Of a stretch of 64,000 nucleotides of DNA, positions 16,798-26,006 are shown piece by piece. Source of the DNA: a bacterium (GTDB lineage: Bacteria > Patescibacteriota > Saccharimonadia > Saccharimonadales > Saccharimonadaceae); assembly GCA_004561445.1 (NCBI GenBank), contig SFVX01000001.1, positions 124,001-188,000 on the forward strand, written 5' to 3'. The notes below the pieces were generated by a model. It did no database searches. It saw only the letters and a list, made by a program, of their open reading frames with translations, and was not told the origin of the DNA. The position numbers and the translations under genes are program-made. Every line of letters starts with the position of its first letter. Within the stretch, counting starts at the first letter, position 1.

Positions 16798-17522
16798 TAG
16801 ATTTAGATCCGAAATTAGTCGACCAAGAGACAGTCCGCAAGCAAAAGCGCAAACGATTGCTTAAAATGGCCATCTTGCCGTGTATCTTGATAGTATTACT
16901 TGCGCTAATGACGCTTCGACAAAGCTTCTATAATATGTTTTTTAACCTTGCAATCAAAAATAACGAGCCGGGCTTCGCTAATGCTTTAACGCAGATGCAG
17001 TTATTTGCAAACTACGCAGAACCTTACATTGCACATTACAACGAAGGCATAGTAAAACTAAAGAACGGAAATTATAGTGAAGCCGAGCAAAGTTTTAGAA
17101 CTAGCCTGGAAAACGACCCGCCAGAAGCTGTGCTTTGCGATATTTATAATAATCTCGCAGTTAGCATCGAGCTCAGCGCTGACGAGCTCGTAAAAACCAA
17201 TACTTACGAATCCGCAATCGAGCTCTATACGCAATCAGAATCAATTCTGTATTCGAGCGGCTGTGCAAGCAAGAATGACAATGAATCAAAACATGAGAAG
17301 TCTGAAGAAACTAGCAAGCGCGTCTCCGAGAAACGCTCAGGCGCAATCGCGAAGAAAAATGCATTTACAAATAATAGCGGCTCAGGAAGCAACGATGCGA
17401 ACCAGGCAATAGATGACGAAGCAATAAAAGATATAAAGAATAAACAATCGGAATATAATGGCGCAGCACCAGGTGTGCGCGGAAGCCTCGTAGAAGATAG
17501 CGAATCCGATACGCCTTGGTAA
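16794..17522 (+). CDS. TPR-containing membrane protein (BatC/BatE-like)
   Basis: 242 aa. One TM helix (about 24-46), then TPR-like helices (about 65-150; YNEGIVKLKNGNYSEAEQSF is a clear TPR) and a charged, Ser/Asn/Lys-rich disordered C-terminus. In Bat operons the TPR protein is the scaffold that contacts the VWA proteins. Last gene of the operon: a bidirectional terminator begins within the stop codon region. Confidence 0.85.
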   Translation: MIDLDPKLVDQETVRKQKRKRLLKMAILPCILIVLLALMTLRQSFYNMFFNLAIKNNEPGFANALTQMQLFANYAEPYIAHYNEGIVKLKNGNYSEAEQSFRTSLENDPPEAVLCDIYNNLAVSIELSADELVKTNTYESAIELYTQSESILYSSGCASKNDNESKHEKSEETSKRVSEKRSGAIAKKNAFTNNSGSGSNDANQAIDDEAIKDIKNKQSEYNGAAPGVRGSLVEDSESDTPW

Positions 17523-17549
17523 AAATCCCCCCGATACTGGGGGATTTTT
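17523..17549. terminator. Bidirectional terminator between the Bat-type operon and the cysteine desulfurase gene
   Basis: Stem AAATCCCCC / GGGGGATTT with a 6-nt loop; A-rich upstream and T-rich downstream on both strands. It serves the convergent genes ending at 17522 (+) and 17548 (-). Confidence 0.85.
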
Positions 17550-18699
17550 ATAGTTTACCGAGTCGCTTCATTTCGGCAAGCACAACTTCGCGAATTTGCT
17601 GAGCGGCGAGTTTGATATTCTCTTCATCATTTAGCTTGCCCATAGAGACGCGAAGAGAGCCCGCAATATGCTCATCATCAAGACCAATAGCGCGCAGTGT
17701 TGGCGATTTGATGCCTTTGCTAGCTGCACAAGCAGCGCCAGTCGAAAGATAGACGCCGCGATCTTCGAGCGCAAAAATGAGACGCTCCGCATCGAGGCCT
17801 GGCAAAGAAATCGGCAAGAAACTTGGCAACTGAACTTTGTCATTGCCCAAGAATTCAATATTTGGTAAGTCGGCAAGATCTTTGCGGAGTTGATTTTTGA
17901 GGTTTTGCAGGCGCTTGCGCTCGGAGCTAAGATGTTTCTCCGCTTCGGTAATTGCGGCAGCAAAAGCGATTACGGCAGGAACGTTTTCGGTGCCGGAACG
18001 AAGCCCCATTTCCTGACCACCACCGACAGTTTGCGGCTTGAGACGCACATTATGCCCAACATAAAGCGCACCGATGCCCTTTGGGCCGTAAACTTTAGCA
18101 GCATTTAGGGTCAACAAATCGACGCCAAGGCGATTAATTTTTACTTCGAGTTGGCCAATTCCCTGTGACGCGTCGCAATGGAAGTAGAGTGGCGTCGTCT
18201 CGCCATTCATTGCGCGGCGCTGACGCTCTTCAGCAATAATGCGCGCGATATCCGAGATGGGCTGGATTGTGCCAAGTTCGCTAGAAACCAGACAAATTGA
18301 AACAAATTGCGTGCGCGGCGATAGTCTGGCACGAAAATCATCAAGATCGACGCGCCCTACAGAATTTACTTTTACTTCATGAGCAAGCTCGGCACGCTTA
18401 GCATTTTCGCGAACGGCTGGATGTTCGACAGCGGAGGTAATCACTTCGGCATCGGGGCCAACGAGCGAGAAGGCGAGGTTAATCGACTCGGTAGCGCCCG
18501 AAGTCATGACGAGATCTACGCCTTTTGCACCAATCACGTGCGCGATGTCATCTTTGGCTTTTTCGTAAGCGTGGCGAACTTCGACGGCGGGCAAATAGGC
18601 GGCCGACGGGTTAAAAAATTGCTCCGAAAAATACAACTGCATAGCATTGAAAGCTTTTTGCGACAGCGGCGTTGCGGCGGCGTGATCAAGATAAATCAT
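17548..18699 (-). CDS. Cysteine desulfurase (NifS/IscS family)
   Basis: 383 aa PLP enzyme that takes sulfur from cysteine for tRNA thiolation and Fe-S clusters. Visible: N-terminal YLDHAAATPLS, HPAVRENAKRAE, HCDASQGIGQ, PLP lysine in NAAKVYGPKGIGALYV, and the catalytic cysteine in STGAACAASKG. No IscU, SufU or other cluster-assembly gene is adjacent; the likely user in this window is MnmA. The promoter (-35 TTGCAA 18729-18734, 17-nt spacer, -10 CATAAT 18706-18711) puts the transcription start on the ATG. Confidence 0.95.
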   Translation of the reverse strand: MIYLDHAAATPLSQKAFNAMQLYFSEQFFNPSAAYLPAVEVRHAYEKAKDDIAHVIGAKGVDLVMTSGATESINLAFSLVGPDAEVITSAVEHPAVRENAKRAELAHEVKVNSVGRVDLDDFRARLSPRTQFVSICLVSSELGTIQPISDIARIIAEERQRRAMNGETTPLYFHCDASQGIGQLEVKINRLGVDLLTLNAAKVYGPKGIGALYVGHNVRLKPQTVGGGQEMGLRSGTENVPAVIAFAAAITEAEKHLSSERKRLQNLKNQLRKDLADLPNIEFLGNDKVQLPSFLPISLPGLDAERLIFALEDRGVYLSTGAACAASKGIKSPTLRAIGLDDEHIAGSLRVSMGKLNDEENIKLAAQQIREVVLAEMKRLGKL

Positions 18700-18705
18700 A
18701 GCTAT

Positions 18706-18734
18706 ATTATGCTATAAAATTTGGCGTTTTGCAA
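18706..18734 (-). promoter_or_regulatory. Promoter of the cysteine desulfurase gene (leaderless)
   Basis: Minus strand: TTGCAA (18729-18734), 17-nt spacer, CATAAT (18706-18711); six bases separate the -10 box from the ATG at 18699. Confidence 0.75.
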
Positions 18735-18737
18735 ATG

Positions 18738-19952
18738 CTAGCGATCGGCTTCGAGAGCTTTCTTGGAGATCGAAATAGAGACAAGTGGCAAAATTAAGAA
18801 GGCCGTAATAAAAGCAAGGATAAGTTCCTGGCGAAAATCAGCAAAACAAACTACAAGCAACAATATGCCGAGCGAAATTACGCGACCGATAGATAGAGCC
18901 ATTTCACCAAACGCCTCGATTGCCACTCTATCATCGTCGTTCTTGACGTGACGACTAAGAATGTCCTGAATGCGAATAACGCCGACAGTCGAATCGAGAA
19001 GGCTAGCAACAATAGCGGTTGTAAAGACATAATAAGCGAAACTTATAATCGGATCACTCGGGGAGCAAAAAGTAATTAGTGGCATCAAAATCACAGCCGG
19101 TGTAAAGCTGACTAGCACTAGCTTTTGCTTGCGCGGGCTTTTGGCAAGCTTACGATAAATTAATAATACGATAATCGCAACGATAGATGCGAGTGAGGTA
19201 ATGAGGCCACGCTGAGTGTTGTCGACGGTTGCGCGGTTGAGGGAGATGGTCGCAACAACAATATAGGCCGCGCTCGCCGTGACAAGACCGCGCAAAAGTT
19301 GGAGCCAGAGGAGGCGCTGGAGCGATTCGTGCGCAAAGAGTTGTTTAAGCGAGCTTTTAATGTCGTGTTTTTTGACGGTTTGGCGACGCGGATGAAAGAA
19401 AAGCGACAAAATTAGCTGGGCAATCGAAATTATAAGGATAAATATAGCCGCATTTTGATAACCACTAGCATCAATCGTAAAACCAAGAATGATAGGCATG
19501 ATAATTTTGGCAATTTCTAGCAAAATCTGCCCGGTACTCTTAAAGCTGACGCGATTTTCGTCACTAACTTCCTGAGTGTCAAAAATAATCTTCGGGCGCC
19601 AATAAAGCGTAGATTCGAGCGCCGAGAAAATCGCCGTAACATAAATAAAACCCTGCCAGGAGTTGAAAAGGATAATCGTCAAAATTTCGAGAATGGAGAA
19701 AACCATGCTACTACGCCAAGCGACAAGCGGATGCTTCTTGAAAAACGGGATCAATAAGACCGAGAGTACGCCCATGATAGCGTAGCGGACAATACAATAG
19801 ACGACGAAATCTTGAGGCGAGTCGCTGAGTGAGGCTTTCATCATAAAAGCCATCAAAAACACGCTCATAAATGAGCTTTTGCTCTGCAATAAGACATCAA
19901 CAGCAATCAAGATACGCTCACTGCGGCGCATGTTCTTGAGACTACTTCGCAT
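18738..19952 (-). CDS. Major facilitator superfamily transporter
   Basis: 404 aa with about 12 hydrophobic helices in two halves separated by a basic loop (RRQTVKKHDIKSSLKQ, about 210-228). The overall pattern is that of MFS efflux or solute transporters; no substrate can be assigned. The gene has an extended -10 (TATGCTAAAAT, core 19959-19964) six bases before the ATG, so its mRNA is probably leaderless. The -10 region is part of a short palindrome (GCTTAT-GCTAAA-ATAAGC). Confidence 0.85.
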   Translation of the reverse strand: MRSSLKNMRRSERILIAVDVLLQSKSSFMSVFLMAFMMKASLSDSPQDFVVYCIVRYAIMGVLSVLLIPFFKKHPLVAWRSSMVFSILEILTIILFNSWQGFIYVTAIFSALESTLYWRPKIIFDTQEVSDENRVSFKSTGQILLEIAKIIMPIILGFTIDASGYQNAAIFILIISIAQLILSLFFHPRRQTVKKHDIKSSLKQLFAHESLQRLLWLQLLRGLVTASAAYIVVATISLNRATVDNTQRGLITSLASIVAIIVLLIYRKLAKSPRKQKLVLVSFTPAVILMPLITFCSPSDPIISFAYYVFTTAIVASLLDSTVGVIRIQDILSRHVKNDDDRVAIEAFGEMALSIGRVISLGILLLVVCFADFRQELILAFITAFLILPLVSISISKKALEADR

Positions 19953-19985
19953 ATGCTTATTTTAGCATAAGCAAAATGTAGTCGG

Positions 19986-20336
19986 CTATTTATAAAGATT
20001 GGCTTTTAGAAGCTCGAGATAGGCTTTGGTAGCAGCGCGAAAGTGAGTTAATTCTTCGCCAGAGATTTTATGGAATTCGCCGTCATTTACTTTCTTAAAG
20101 ACGCCGTTTTCGCGCACTTCATAACGCATCGTGGTGCCGTTTTCGTACCATATCCAAACATTGCGTTTGAGACAGAAGAATTCACGGTGATAGCCTTCCA
20201 TAACGTGGCCAAAAACCGTACGTCCAAGCGCAGATTCGGCATTAATAAGTTGGCGTTCAGCCTCTTTGCGGCGGTCTCTTGCTATATCTTGGCGAACGTT
20301 ACTTAGACTAAACGTAGAATGGCGGCGTCGCGGCAT
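19986..20336 (-). CDS. Small basic protein, unknown function
   Basis: 116 aa, basic, no TM helix, not recognised. The region 35-95 alternates short strands (FFCLKRNVWIWYENGTTMRYEV) and may be a small beta domain. The ATG at 20336 is 7 nt after a strong SD (GAGGAGG) that lies inside the preceding gene, and the two genes overlap by 34 bp, so they are coupled. Confidence 0.7.
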   Translation of the reverse strand: MPRRRHSTFSLSNVRQDIARDRRKEAERQLINAESALGRTVFGHVMEGYHREFFCLKRNVWIWYENGTTMRYEVRENGVFKKVNDGEFHKISGEELTHFRAATKAYLELLKANLYK

Positions 20337-20527
20337 TTCATAACCTCCTCAGAAATCGCACTAAGTTCATCATAAATTAGGCGCGTTTCATCGTTGGCGC
20401 CGGACTTGACATAGCGAATAGTGCCCGGCTCGACGGTCGAGATGGCTTTTACGATCTGTTTGTCGGTATATTCTACGGAATCTTTATCTACCGGAAGATG
20501 AAAGAATGTATTCTGATCTTCGTCCAT
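20303..20527 (-). CDS. Small acidic protein, unknown function
   Basis: 74 aa starting MDEDQNTFFHLPVDKDSV; acidic, no recognised domain. The start at 20527 is preferred over an upstream in-frame ATG (20650) because it has an SD (AGAAAGGACAG) and avoids an 85-bp overlap with the 3' end of tatD. Possibly a two-gene unit with the overlapping basic protein downstream; an acidic/basic overlapping pair recalls toxin-antitoxin geometry, but no toxin family is recognised. Confidence 0.65.
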   Translation of the reverse strand: MDEDQNTFFHLPVDKDSVEYTDKQIVKAISTVEPGTIRYVKSGANDETRLIYDELSAISEEVMKCRDAAILRLV

Positions 20528-20565
20528 GTTTCTGTCCTTTCTTCCAAAATCTGGCATAACTTTAG

Positions 20566-21339
20566 CTAGATTTTGAATAATTTCTCGGCGTTTTGCGTGG
20601 TGATTTTGGCCACTTCGTCGAGAGTAACTTGATAACTTTGTGCGACCCATTCAGCTATATTATAAATATAGCCTGGTCTATTAATTGTACCACGAAATGG
20701 CTTTGGTGTCAAGTAGGGAGCATCGGTTTCGAGAATAATGCGATCTAGCGGAGCGTGCGGAAGCTTCGCAAAGGTCGAAAGTCCGTTTACACCGATATAG
20801 AGGCCGCGATTCAGTCCCTGCTCTAATCTAACCTCATTATCCGAGAAGGAATGTAGAACAGAGGTAGGGAGATGAAAGTTGTCAAAAATTGGCCAAAAAT
20901 CATCAAAAGCGTCACGAACATGAAAACTAACTGGCAAATTGTGATTTTGAGCTATTTGAAGCATACTCTCAAGCAAAGCAATCTGAATCTCGCGATTATA
21001 TGGCGCATAGTGATAATCGAGACCGATTTCGCCAATAGCGACAAGCTTTGAGTCGTCAAAAAGCTGAGAGTTTGCCAACTCAAACTGTTCTACGACACGA
21101 TGAACTTCTGTTGGCGTAGCGTGACCCTGGTCTGGATATTCGTGCGGATGATAGCCCAAGGTAAAGAAGACCTCAGAATGCTTAGCACAAAAATCTTGCG
21201 CTAGAAGCGAGTTCTCTAGCGTCGTGCCGATAGTTATCATCTTGTCGACATGGTTCGCGTGGGCGTGCGCCAAAGTTTCTTCTGGCAAAATGCCATAATC
21301 TAAATCATGAATATGGCAGTGAGTATCGATAAGCATCAT
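20566..21339 (-). CDS. tatD: TatD-family metal-dependent hydrolase
   Basis: 257 aa TIM-barrel metallohydrolase. Metal ligands are visible in DTHCHIHDLD (N-terminus), GEIGLDYHYAP (about 98), SFHVRDAFDDFW (about 138), LHSFSD (about 163) and LETDAPYLTPKP (about 205). TatD proteins are 3'-5' DNases or broad deoxyribonucleases involved in DNA repair and turnover. It begins 1 nt after the stop of the DUF4868 gene, so the two are probably co-translated. Confidence 0.93.
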   Translation of the reverse strand: MMLIDTHCHIHDLDYGILPEETLAHAHANHVDKMITIGTTLENSLLAQDFCAKHSEVFFTLGYHPHEYPDQGHATPTEVHRVVEQFELANSQLFDDSKLVAIGEIGLDYHYAPYNREIQIALLESMLQIAQNHNLPVSFHVRDAFDDFWPIFDNFHLPTSVLHSFSDNEVRLEQGLNRGLYIGVNGLSTFAKLPHAPLDRIILETDAPYLTPKPFRGTINRPGYIYNIAEWVAQSYQVTLDEVAKITTQNAEKLFKI

Positions 21340-21340
21340 A

Positions 21341-22351
21341 TCAACCGCGCGGCGGTTCGCCTTCTGGCTCGTCTAGAAGTTTTTTACTCTTAATTTCATA
21401 GCGTTTGCCATTAACTGGAGAGACAAAGTAGTCTTCATTGAGGAGGTTTACAAACATGCCAAGATCTTTATCATCCATAATGATAATACGATCTTGCTCA
21501 TCAGTCATGAGCTCAAGCATCATTTCGTCGGCATATTGCAAGAGCTGGTCTTGTTTCATTTCACCGATTTCGACGCTTTGGAGCTTTTTAACGAGAGGTT
21601 TTTTGTCTTCAAGAAGCGCATTTAGAGTAAGGCCTTCCGGAAGGCTAAGATTGTAGGCGTCTTGGATTTCTTTGGCTTTTTGTTCTGAGAGAACTTGTTG
21701 TTTGTAGTCGTATTGGAACAGCTTCTCGAATTTGCCCTGGTTGAAGATAACGATCGTGTCGTCGATAATAGCCGTCTCGTTGCCCTCCGGGACTTTGATG
21801 GCAATATCGGCAGTAAGGGGCTCAAAACTCTCGCCGTTTAGTTCCCAGCTAAGCTTGCCCTTGAGAGCAGAGCTCGCCGCGAGACCTTTGGCGATATAAA
21901 AAGTCTTCTGACCTTCGTCGCCAGGATAAGTAAAGCGCGCAACAATCCCCTTGATGCGTTTAAACTCATACTCGTTGTCGGTAAAATAAGCAATGTCTTT
22001 GTACTCGTTCTCAATGAGATGGATAAGCGTTTCAGCACGACCAACGCGCTCAAGTGGAATTTTGTAAATTACTTTGTCCTCGCCATCACTAAGCTCATAA
22101 TCGCGACATTCAAGACCTTTGTCGGCCTCTTTATTAATAAACTCGATTGCTTCAAGCATGAACATGGCGCGAATCGCGCGGACTAACTCTTCAGAATAGC
22201 GCACTTTATATGGTGTGTAATTTTTGTTGAAGAGAAAAAGCTCTACGGATACATTATTTTTGATTTCTTCGACGGCATTTGCCCACTGAAATACGTCAAA
22301 ATCCGAGTGGCCAGCTGGAGCTTCGGATGTGGTTGGTACTGATTCTTCCAT
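21341..22351 (-). CDS. DUF4868 (KwaB-like) protein
   Basis: 336 aa, soluble, acidic. The central and C-terminal parts follow the DUF4868 pattern: KRIKGIVARFTYPGDEG, then GNETAIIDDTIVIFNQGKF and EKLFQYDYKQQVL, followed by helices and a closing DLGMFVNLLNEDYF region. DUF4868 is the domain of KwaB, the cytoplasmic partner of the Kiwa anti-phage system. No KwaA-like membrane protein is adjacent: upstream lies an S41 protease, downstream tatD. An SD (AAGGAGG) precedes the ATG. The assignment is from memory of the family pattern and is moderately sure. Confidence 0.55.
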   Translation of the reverse strand: MEESVPTTSEAPAGHSDFDVFQWANAVEEIKNNVSVELFLFNKNYTPYKVRYSEELVRAIRAMFMLEAIEFINKEADKGLECRDYELSDGEDKVIYKIPLERVGRAETLIHLIENEYKDIAYFTDNEYEFKRIKGIVARFTYPGDEGQKTFYIAKGLAASSALKGKLSWELNGESFEPLTADIAIKVPEGNETAIIDDTIVIFNQGKFEKLFQYDYKQQVLSEQKAKEIQDAYNLSLPEGLTLNALLEDKKPLVKKLQSVEIGEMKQDQLLQYADEMMLELMTDEQDRIIIMDDKDLGMFVNLLNEDYFVSPVNGKRYEIKSKKLLDEPEGEPPRG

Positions 22352-22380
22352 TTGCCTCCTTAATTCACTTATGAGTATAC

Positions 22381-23616
22381 TTATTCTTTGAGTGCAGCGT
22401 CAAGCTGTGGATCGATGTCTTTATTGATTTGATCGTAACTACGTTCGACAACTTTATCAGGACTAATACCGTCGTTACTAATGTTTGAACCGTCCGGCGT
22501 ATACCAGTTAGCAATCGTGACGCGAAGCACGTCACCTGAAGTTAGAGTCTCAAGAGACTGCATACAGCCTTTGCCGTAAGTCTTTTCGCCGAGCACGGTT
22601 GCGAGATTATTATCTTTTAGGGCGCCAGTAAGAATCTCGGCCGCCGATGCAGTAGAACCATTAGTCAAGATGATAGTTTTCATACCTTTTAGGATAGCTT
22701 TACCAGTTTTGGCAGTATAGGTGCGATTATAGGCGGAATTATTGCTAGATTTCGCCGTTGTAACCGTCATACCATCGAGCCAAAGCGAAGCAGTATAGAC
22801 TGCGGCGTCGACATAGCCGCCGCCATTGCCACGCAAGTCAAGAACAAGCTTATCGCAACCTTTATCTTTAATTTCCCTAGCGAGATTTTCGGCGAGTTCG
22901 CCAGTTTTTTCATCAAAACGCGAAATAGTCATGATAGCAGTCTTGTCACGATATTCGACATAGACGCTCTCGTTATTAATGGTTTCACGAACGAGCGTAA
23001 ACTCCTTCTCCTCATTGTTGCGAACGACCGTGAGTTTTACCTCAGAGCCAGCCGCACCGCGAAGCTTCTTAGCTACACCTTCAGTATCGAGAGAAGTAAC
23101 ATCTTCGCCGTCGACTTTATAGATAATATCTCCAGCCAGGACACCAGCTTTGCGAGCTGGATTATCTTTGGTCGTGCGTAGAACTTTGACGGAGTTTTCG
23201 CGCAGACCAATTTCGACACCAATACCGGCGCCAACGTCACCGTTAAGATCAGAGGTAAAGTCACGATATTCACTTGCGGTCATATAGTAGGTGTACGGGT
23301 CATTAACTGCATTCACAAGACCACGCTTAGCCTCTTCGATAACTTTTGATTTATCAACTTTGCCGTCATAGTTATCGACGAGAGTTTCATAAACTTCATT
23401 CAGTGAGCTAAAATCAATGCTACTATCCGCCTTACCAGTGAGGGCGCGATTTGCTTGGTTGGATAGAGATTCAAAGTTTATGCCGATTATGAGGCCAATT
23501 GCAAGCGTAACGGCGCAAGAGACGATGGTCGTGCTTAGATTTACTTTGCGCTCTTCTCCGCGAGCTGGGCTCGAATAGTAGAGATCACGCGTGGATCCTT
23601 TGTCTTGTGTAGTCAT
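22381..23616 (-). CDS. S41-family C-terminal processing protease
   Basis: About 411 aa: N-terminal TM helix (about 30-48), an N-terminal helical segment, a PDZ domain (about 120-205; GAGIGVEIGLRENSVKVLR) and the S41 protease domain. The serine lies in ILTNGSTASAAEILTGAL and the lysine in LGEKTYGKGCMQS. It should act on the outer face of the membrane, trimming secreted or envelope proteins. The ATG at 23616 is chosen because a -10 TAAAAT (23624-23629) lies 7 nt upstream; the longer frame from 23667 would begin before the promoter. Confidence 0.93.
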   Translation of the reverse strand: MTTQDKGSTRDLYYSSPARGEERKVNLSTTIVSCAVTLAIGLIIGINFESLSNQANRALTGKADSSIDFSSLNEVYETLVDNYDGKVDKSKVIEEAKRGLVNAVNDPYTYYMTASEYRDFTSDLNGDVGAGIGVEIGLRENSVKVLRTTKDNPARKAGVLAGDIIYKVDGEDVTSLDTEGVAKKLRGAAGSEVKLTVVRNNEEKEFTLVRETINNESVYVEYRDKTAIMTISRFDEKTGELAENLAREIKDKGCDKLVLDLRGNGGGYVDAAVYTASLWLDGMTVTTAKSSNNSAYNRTYTAKTGKAILKGMKTIILTNGSTASAAEILTGALKDNNLATVLGEKTYGKGCMQSLETLTSGDVLRVTIANWYTPDGSNISNDGISPDKVVERSYDQINKDIDPQLDAALKE

Positions 23617-23666
23617 AGTATTTATTTTAACACGCATAGGCGCCATATTACAGATAAGCATAAGCA

Positions 23667-23701
23667 AAAAACGAGCCGCATGGAGCGCGACTCGTTTATT
23701 T
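23667..23701 (-). terminator. Terminator of the CHAP hydrolase gene
   Basis: Minus strand: stem AAACGAG.CGC / GCG.CTCGTTT followed by six U, 12 nt after the stop of the CHAP gene. Confidence 0.8.
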
Positions 23702-23712
23702 TCAGCTTGATT

Positions 23713-24882
23713 TCATCTGTTCCACTCACCGAAATAGATATAAGTATAAGCACCGGCGTTGACTTCCATCTCGGAGTATTGGCCAGGAACGCCATTAATG
23801 CGGTAATTATACTGTGAGATGCCAACGCGACTACCGCGAACATATTCTACCCAGACGGCGTGTCCCCATGGACCGCTAAGTGAAATGCCAACAGAGCCAG
23901 GCTTTGGCGTAGATCCGTATGGAATGCCGAGGCGCCTAGCATTATTGACCCACTGATTCGCATTGCCCATACCGCCCCAATAAGGCATATTACCATAAGC
24001 ATGATAGACGCGCCAGGCTGCATAGCTAACGCACTCGCAGATGTACATACCCCAGCGATCAGCGTATTGACGGCCGTTAATCTTAGCAGCTGGACACTGT
24101 TCGGAATATGGATAGCCGCCTTTGTTTGGGTTGCCCGGTCTAATGCCACTAGCGCCGAAAAGTTCAGAATATTGAGCGTTTAGGCGATCCTGTTCAGCCT
24201 GCAAAGCGTCGCGCTGAGATTTAGTAGCAGCACGCATTTCCTGATATTTCGCTTCACTACTACGAGTTTCAGCAAGAAGAACGGCTTGCTGCTGTTTCTT
24301 GGACTCGAGAGCGGCTTTTTGCGTATCGAGGTCAGCCAAGATTTGCTCGGCTTCGGCCTTTTTGACAATAGCTTGTTGTTTAAGTCGTTCATTCTCCTCA
24401 ATAATAGAGACGACGGTATCCGCCATGCCGTTTAAGCGCATTTCATTATCGAGATAGCTAGCGAAACTTTCGGACGAAGCAATACGTTCAATAGTCGAAA
24501 CGCCACTATTGTAGTAGTACTGCGCAATAATAACGCTAATGATATCAGAATTCTGATCGATGCGATTTTGGATATTTTCGATTTCAAGCACGATAGCATC
24601 ATGCTCGGCCTCTTTGAGGTCGATTTGAGCTTGAATGCTGGCTTGCTCAGCCTGGAGCAAAGCAATTTGACTCTCTAAGGTGCTGGCTTGAGTTGAGAGA
24701 GCGTTAGCTTGAGCTTCAATGTCTTTGAGCTGGGCGTTGAGAGAGCTTAGCTTTTGCGAGACTTCGTTATTTTGCTTGAGCCATTCCTCTTTGGTGAGAG
24801 CAGCGGCTGGCGCCTGAATATTTGACGCCAAAAAGACGATGAAAGCGATTCCTAGATATGCAAGTCGTCGTTCCAGTTTCAT
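23713..24882 (-). CDS. PcsB-like secreted peptidoglycan hydrolase (coiled coil + CHAP)
   Basis: 389 aa. Signal peptide (about 1-28, ending near ASNIQAPAAA), a long coiled coil (about 35-250) rich in Ala/Gln/Glu, and a C-terminal CHAP amidase/endopeptidase domain (about 262-389) with the catalytic cysteine in CECVSYAAWRV and histidine in PWGHAVWVEY. This is the layout of PcsB/RipC/EnvC-type hydrolases that are activated by FtsEX; ftsX and ftsE lie immediately upstream on the same strand (49 bp to ftsX). It probably splits septal peptidoglycan. SD AAGGATT precedes the ATG. Confidence 0.92.
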   Translation of the reverse strand: MKLERRLAYLGIAFIVFLASNIQAPAAALTKEEWLKQNNEVSQKLSSLNAQLKDIEAQANALSTQASTLESQIALLQAEQASIQAQIDLKEAEHDAIVLEIENIQNRIDQNSDIISVIIAQYYYNSGVSTIERIASSESFASYLDNEMRLNGMADTVVSIIEENERLKQQAIVKKAEAEQILADLDTQKAALESKKQQQAVLLAETRSSEAKYQEMRAATKSQRDALQAEQDRLNAQYSELFGASGIRPGNPNKGGYPYSEQCPAAKINGRQYADRWGMYICECVSYAAWRVYHAYGNMPYWGGMGNANQWVNNARRLGIPYGSTPKPGSVGISLSGPWGHAVWVEYVRGSRVGISQYNYRINGVPGQYSEMEVNAGAYTYIYFGEWNR

Positions 24883-24931
24883 AATCCTTATTTATTGTGC
24901 AGTTTGATTTTTACTGCAAATCCTTTCTTTT

Positions 24932-26005
24932 TTATTTTGCTTTGAGATATTTACGAGCAGCAAGCGCAGCAGAAATAATACCGATGAGAATGCCGAGTAC
25001 TAATAAGCAAGCGAAAGCAATATACCAGTAGTTTAACATAATCTCGAAAGTAGGTTTTATAAAGCTAGTGAAATCAGAGACGTAGGTAAATGCGTAAGTG
25101 GCACCATAAATTGCGAGCGTAGCGATAATGGCCGCTACGATACCATAAAGGCTAGCCTCAACAAGGAAAGGTCCAATAATAAAGCTAGTGCCAGCGCCAA
25201 CTAAACGCATCATGTAGATTTCTTCTTTACGATTAAAAATAGCCATGCGGATAGTATTAAAGACAACTAAAATTGCAATTACCGCAAAAACACCGGCCGC
25301 CGCAAAGCCAGCATAGCGAACATTGCGGGTGGCATTAGAAATACTCTCGATAGTCTGACGATCCTTTGAGTCGTAAGTAGGCTTCTGGGTTTCATCGAGC
25401 ATGTTTGTCATAGAATCGTCATTATCGACGAAGTTCTTTAATTCCTCAGTGTCACCAAGTTCGGCCATGGTAATATTAAGCGTCCATGGCAAGATGACTG
25501 GCGCGTCTTCGAGGTTTTTAATGAGGCTTGGATCGGCGACACCTGAGTCTTTGATGATGTCTTGAATAGTTTCGTTAGTAGCTTCATCTGGGCTGACGAC
25601 AGAAATCTTCGAGACGCTTTCGAGATTCTTGATCTTCTCGGCAATAGCCTCTACTTCATCGCGCGAAGCGGACTGTTTAATATAGACAGAAACGTCGACT
25701 TTGGATTCAAAATCGTGAACAAGAGTATCCATCGCCTGAGTTGCAACTACTGTAAAACCGAGAATAATCAAAGTAATAGTCATAATCGCAATTGCGGCAA
25801 TAGAGAGCCAGGTGTTGCGCACAAAACTCTTGGCGCCGTATTTCATGACGCGATTGGCGCTGCGGATGCGATGGCGCTTTTGCTTAGTGATGCGATTTAG
25901 ACGATCACGAGAAACTTGAGCAGTTTTCTTCTGTTCGGCTTTTTTAGCTTTAGCGGCAGCTTTGACTTCTTTTTTGATGTTTTTTGCTTCTTTTTTGTCT
26001 GACAT
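24932..26005 (-). CDS. ftsX: Cell-division ABC transporter permease FtsX
   Basis: 357 aa. A basic, Lys/Ala-rich cytoplasmic N-terminus (about 1-65) is longer than usual; TM1 about 68-92, an extracellular domain (about 95-215) that in the family contacts a coiled-coil hydrolase, then three TM helices (about 230-255, 278-305, 325-350). Motifs ESVSKISVVSPDEA and FNTIRMAIFNRKEEI are typical of FtsX. It starts 1 nt after the ftsE stop and is followed by the CHAP hydrolase gene, completing the FtsE-FtsX-hydrolase set. Confidence 0.93.
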   Translation of the reverse strand: MSDKKEAKNIKKEVKAAAKAKKAEQKKTAQVSRDRLNRITKQKRHRIRSANRVMKYGAKSFVRNTWLSIAAIAIMTITLIILGFTVVATQAMDTLVHDFESKVDVSVYIKQSASRDEVEAIAEKIKNLESVSKISVVSPDEATNETIQDIIKDSGVADPSLIKNLEDAPVILPWTLNITMAELGDTEELKNFVDNDDSMTNMLDETQKPTYDSKDRQTIESISNATRNVRYAGFAAAGVFAVIAILVVFNTIRMAIFNRKEEIYMMRLVGAGTSFIIGPFLVEASLYGIVAAIIATLAIYGATYAFTYVSDFTSFIKPTFEIMLNYWYIAFACLLVLGILIGIISAALAARKYLKAK

Positions 26006-26006
26006 T

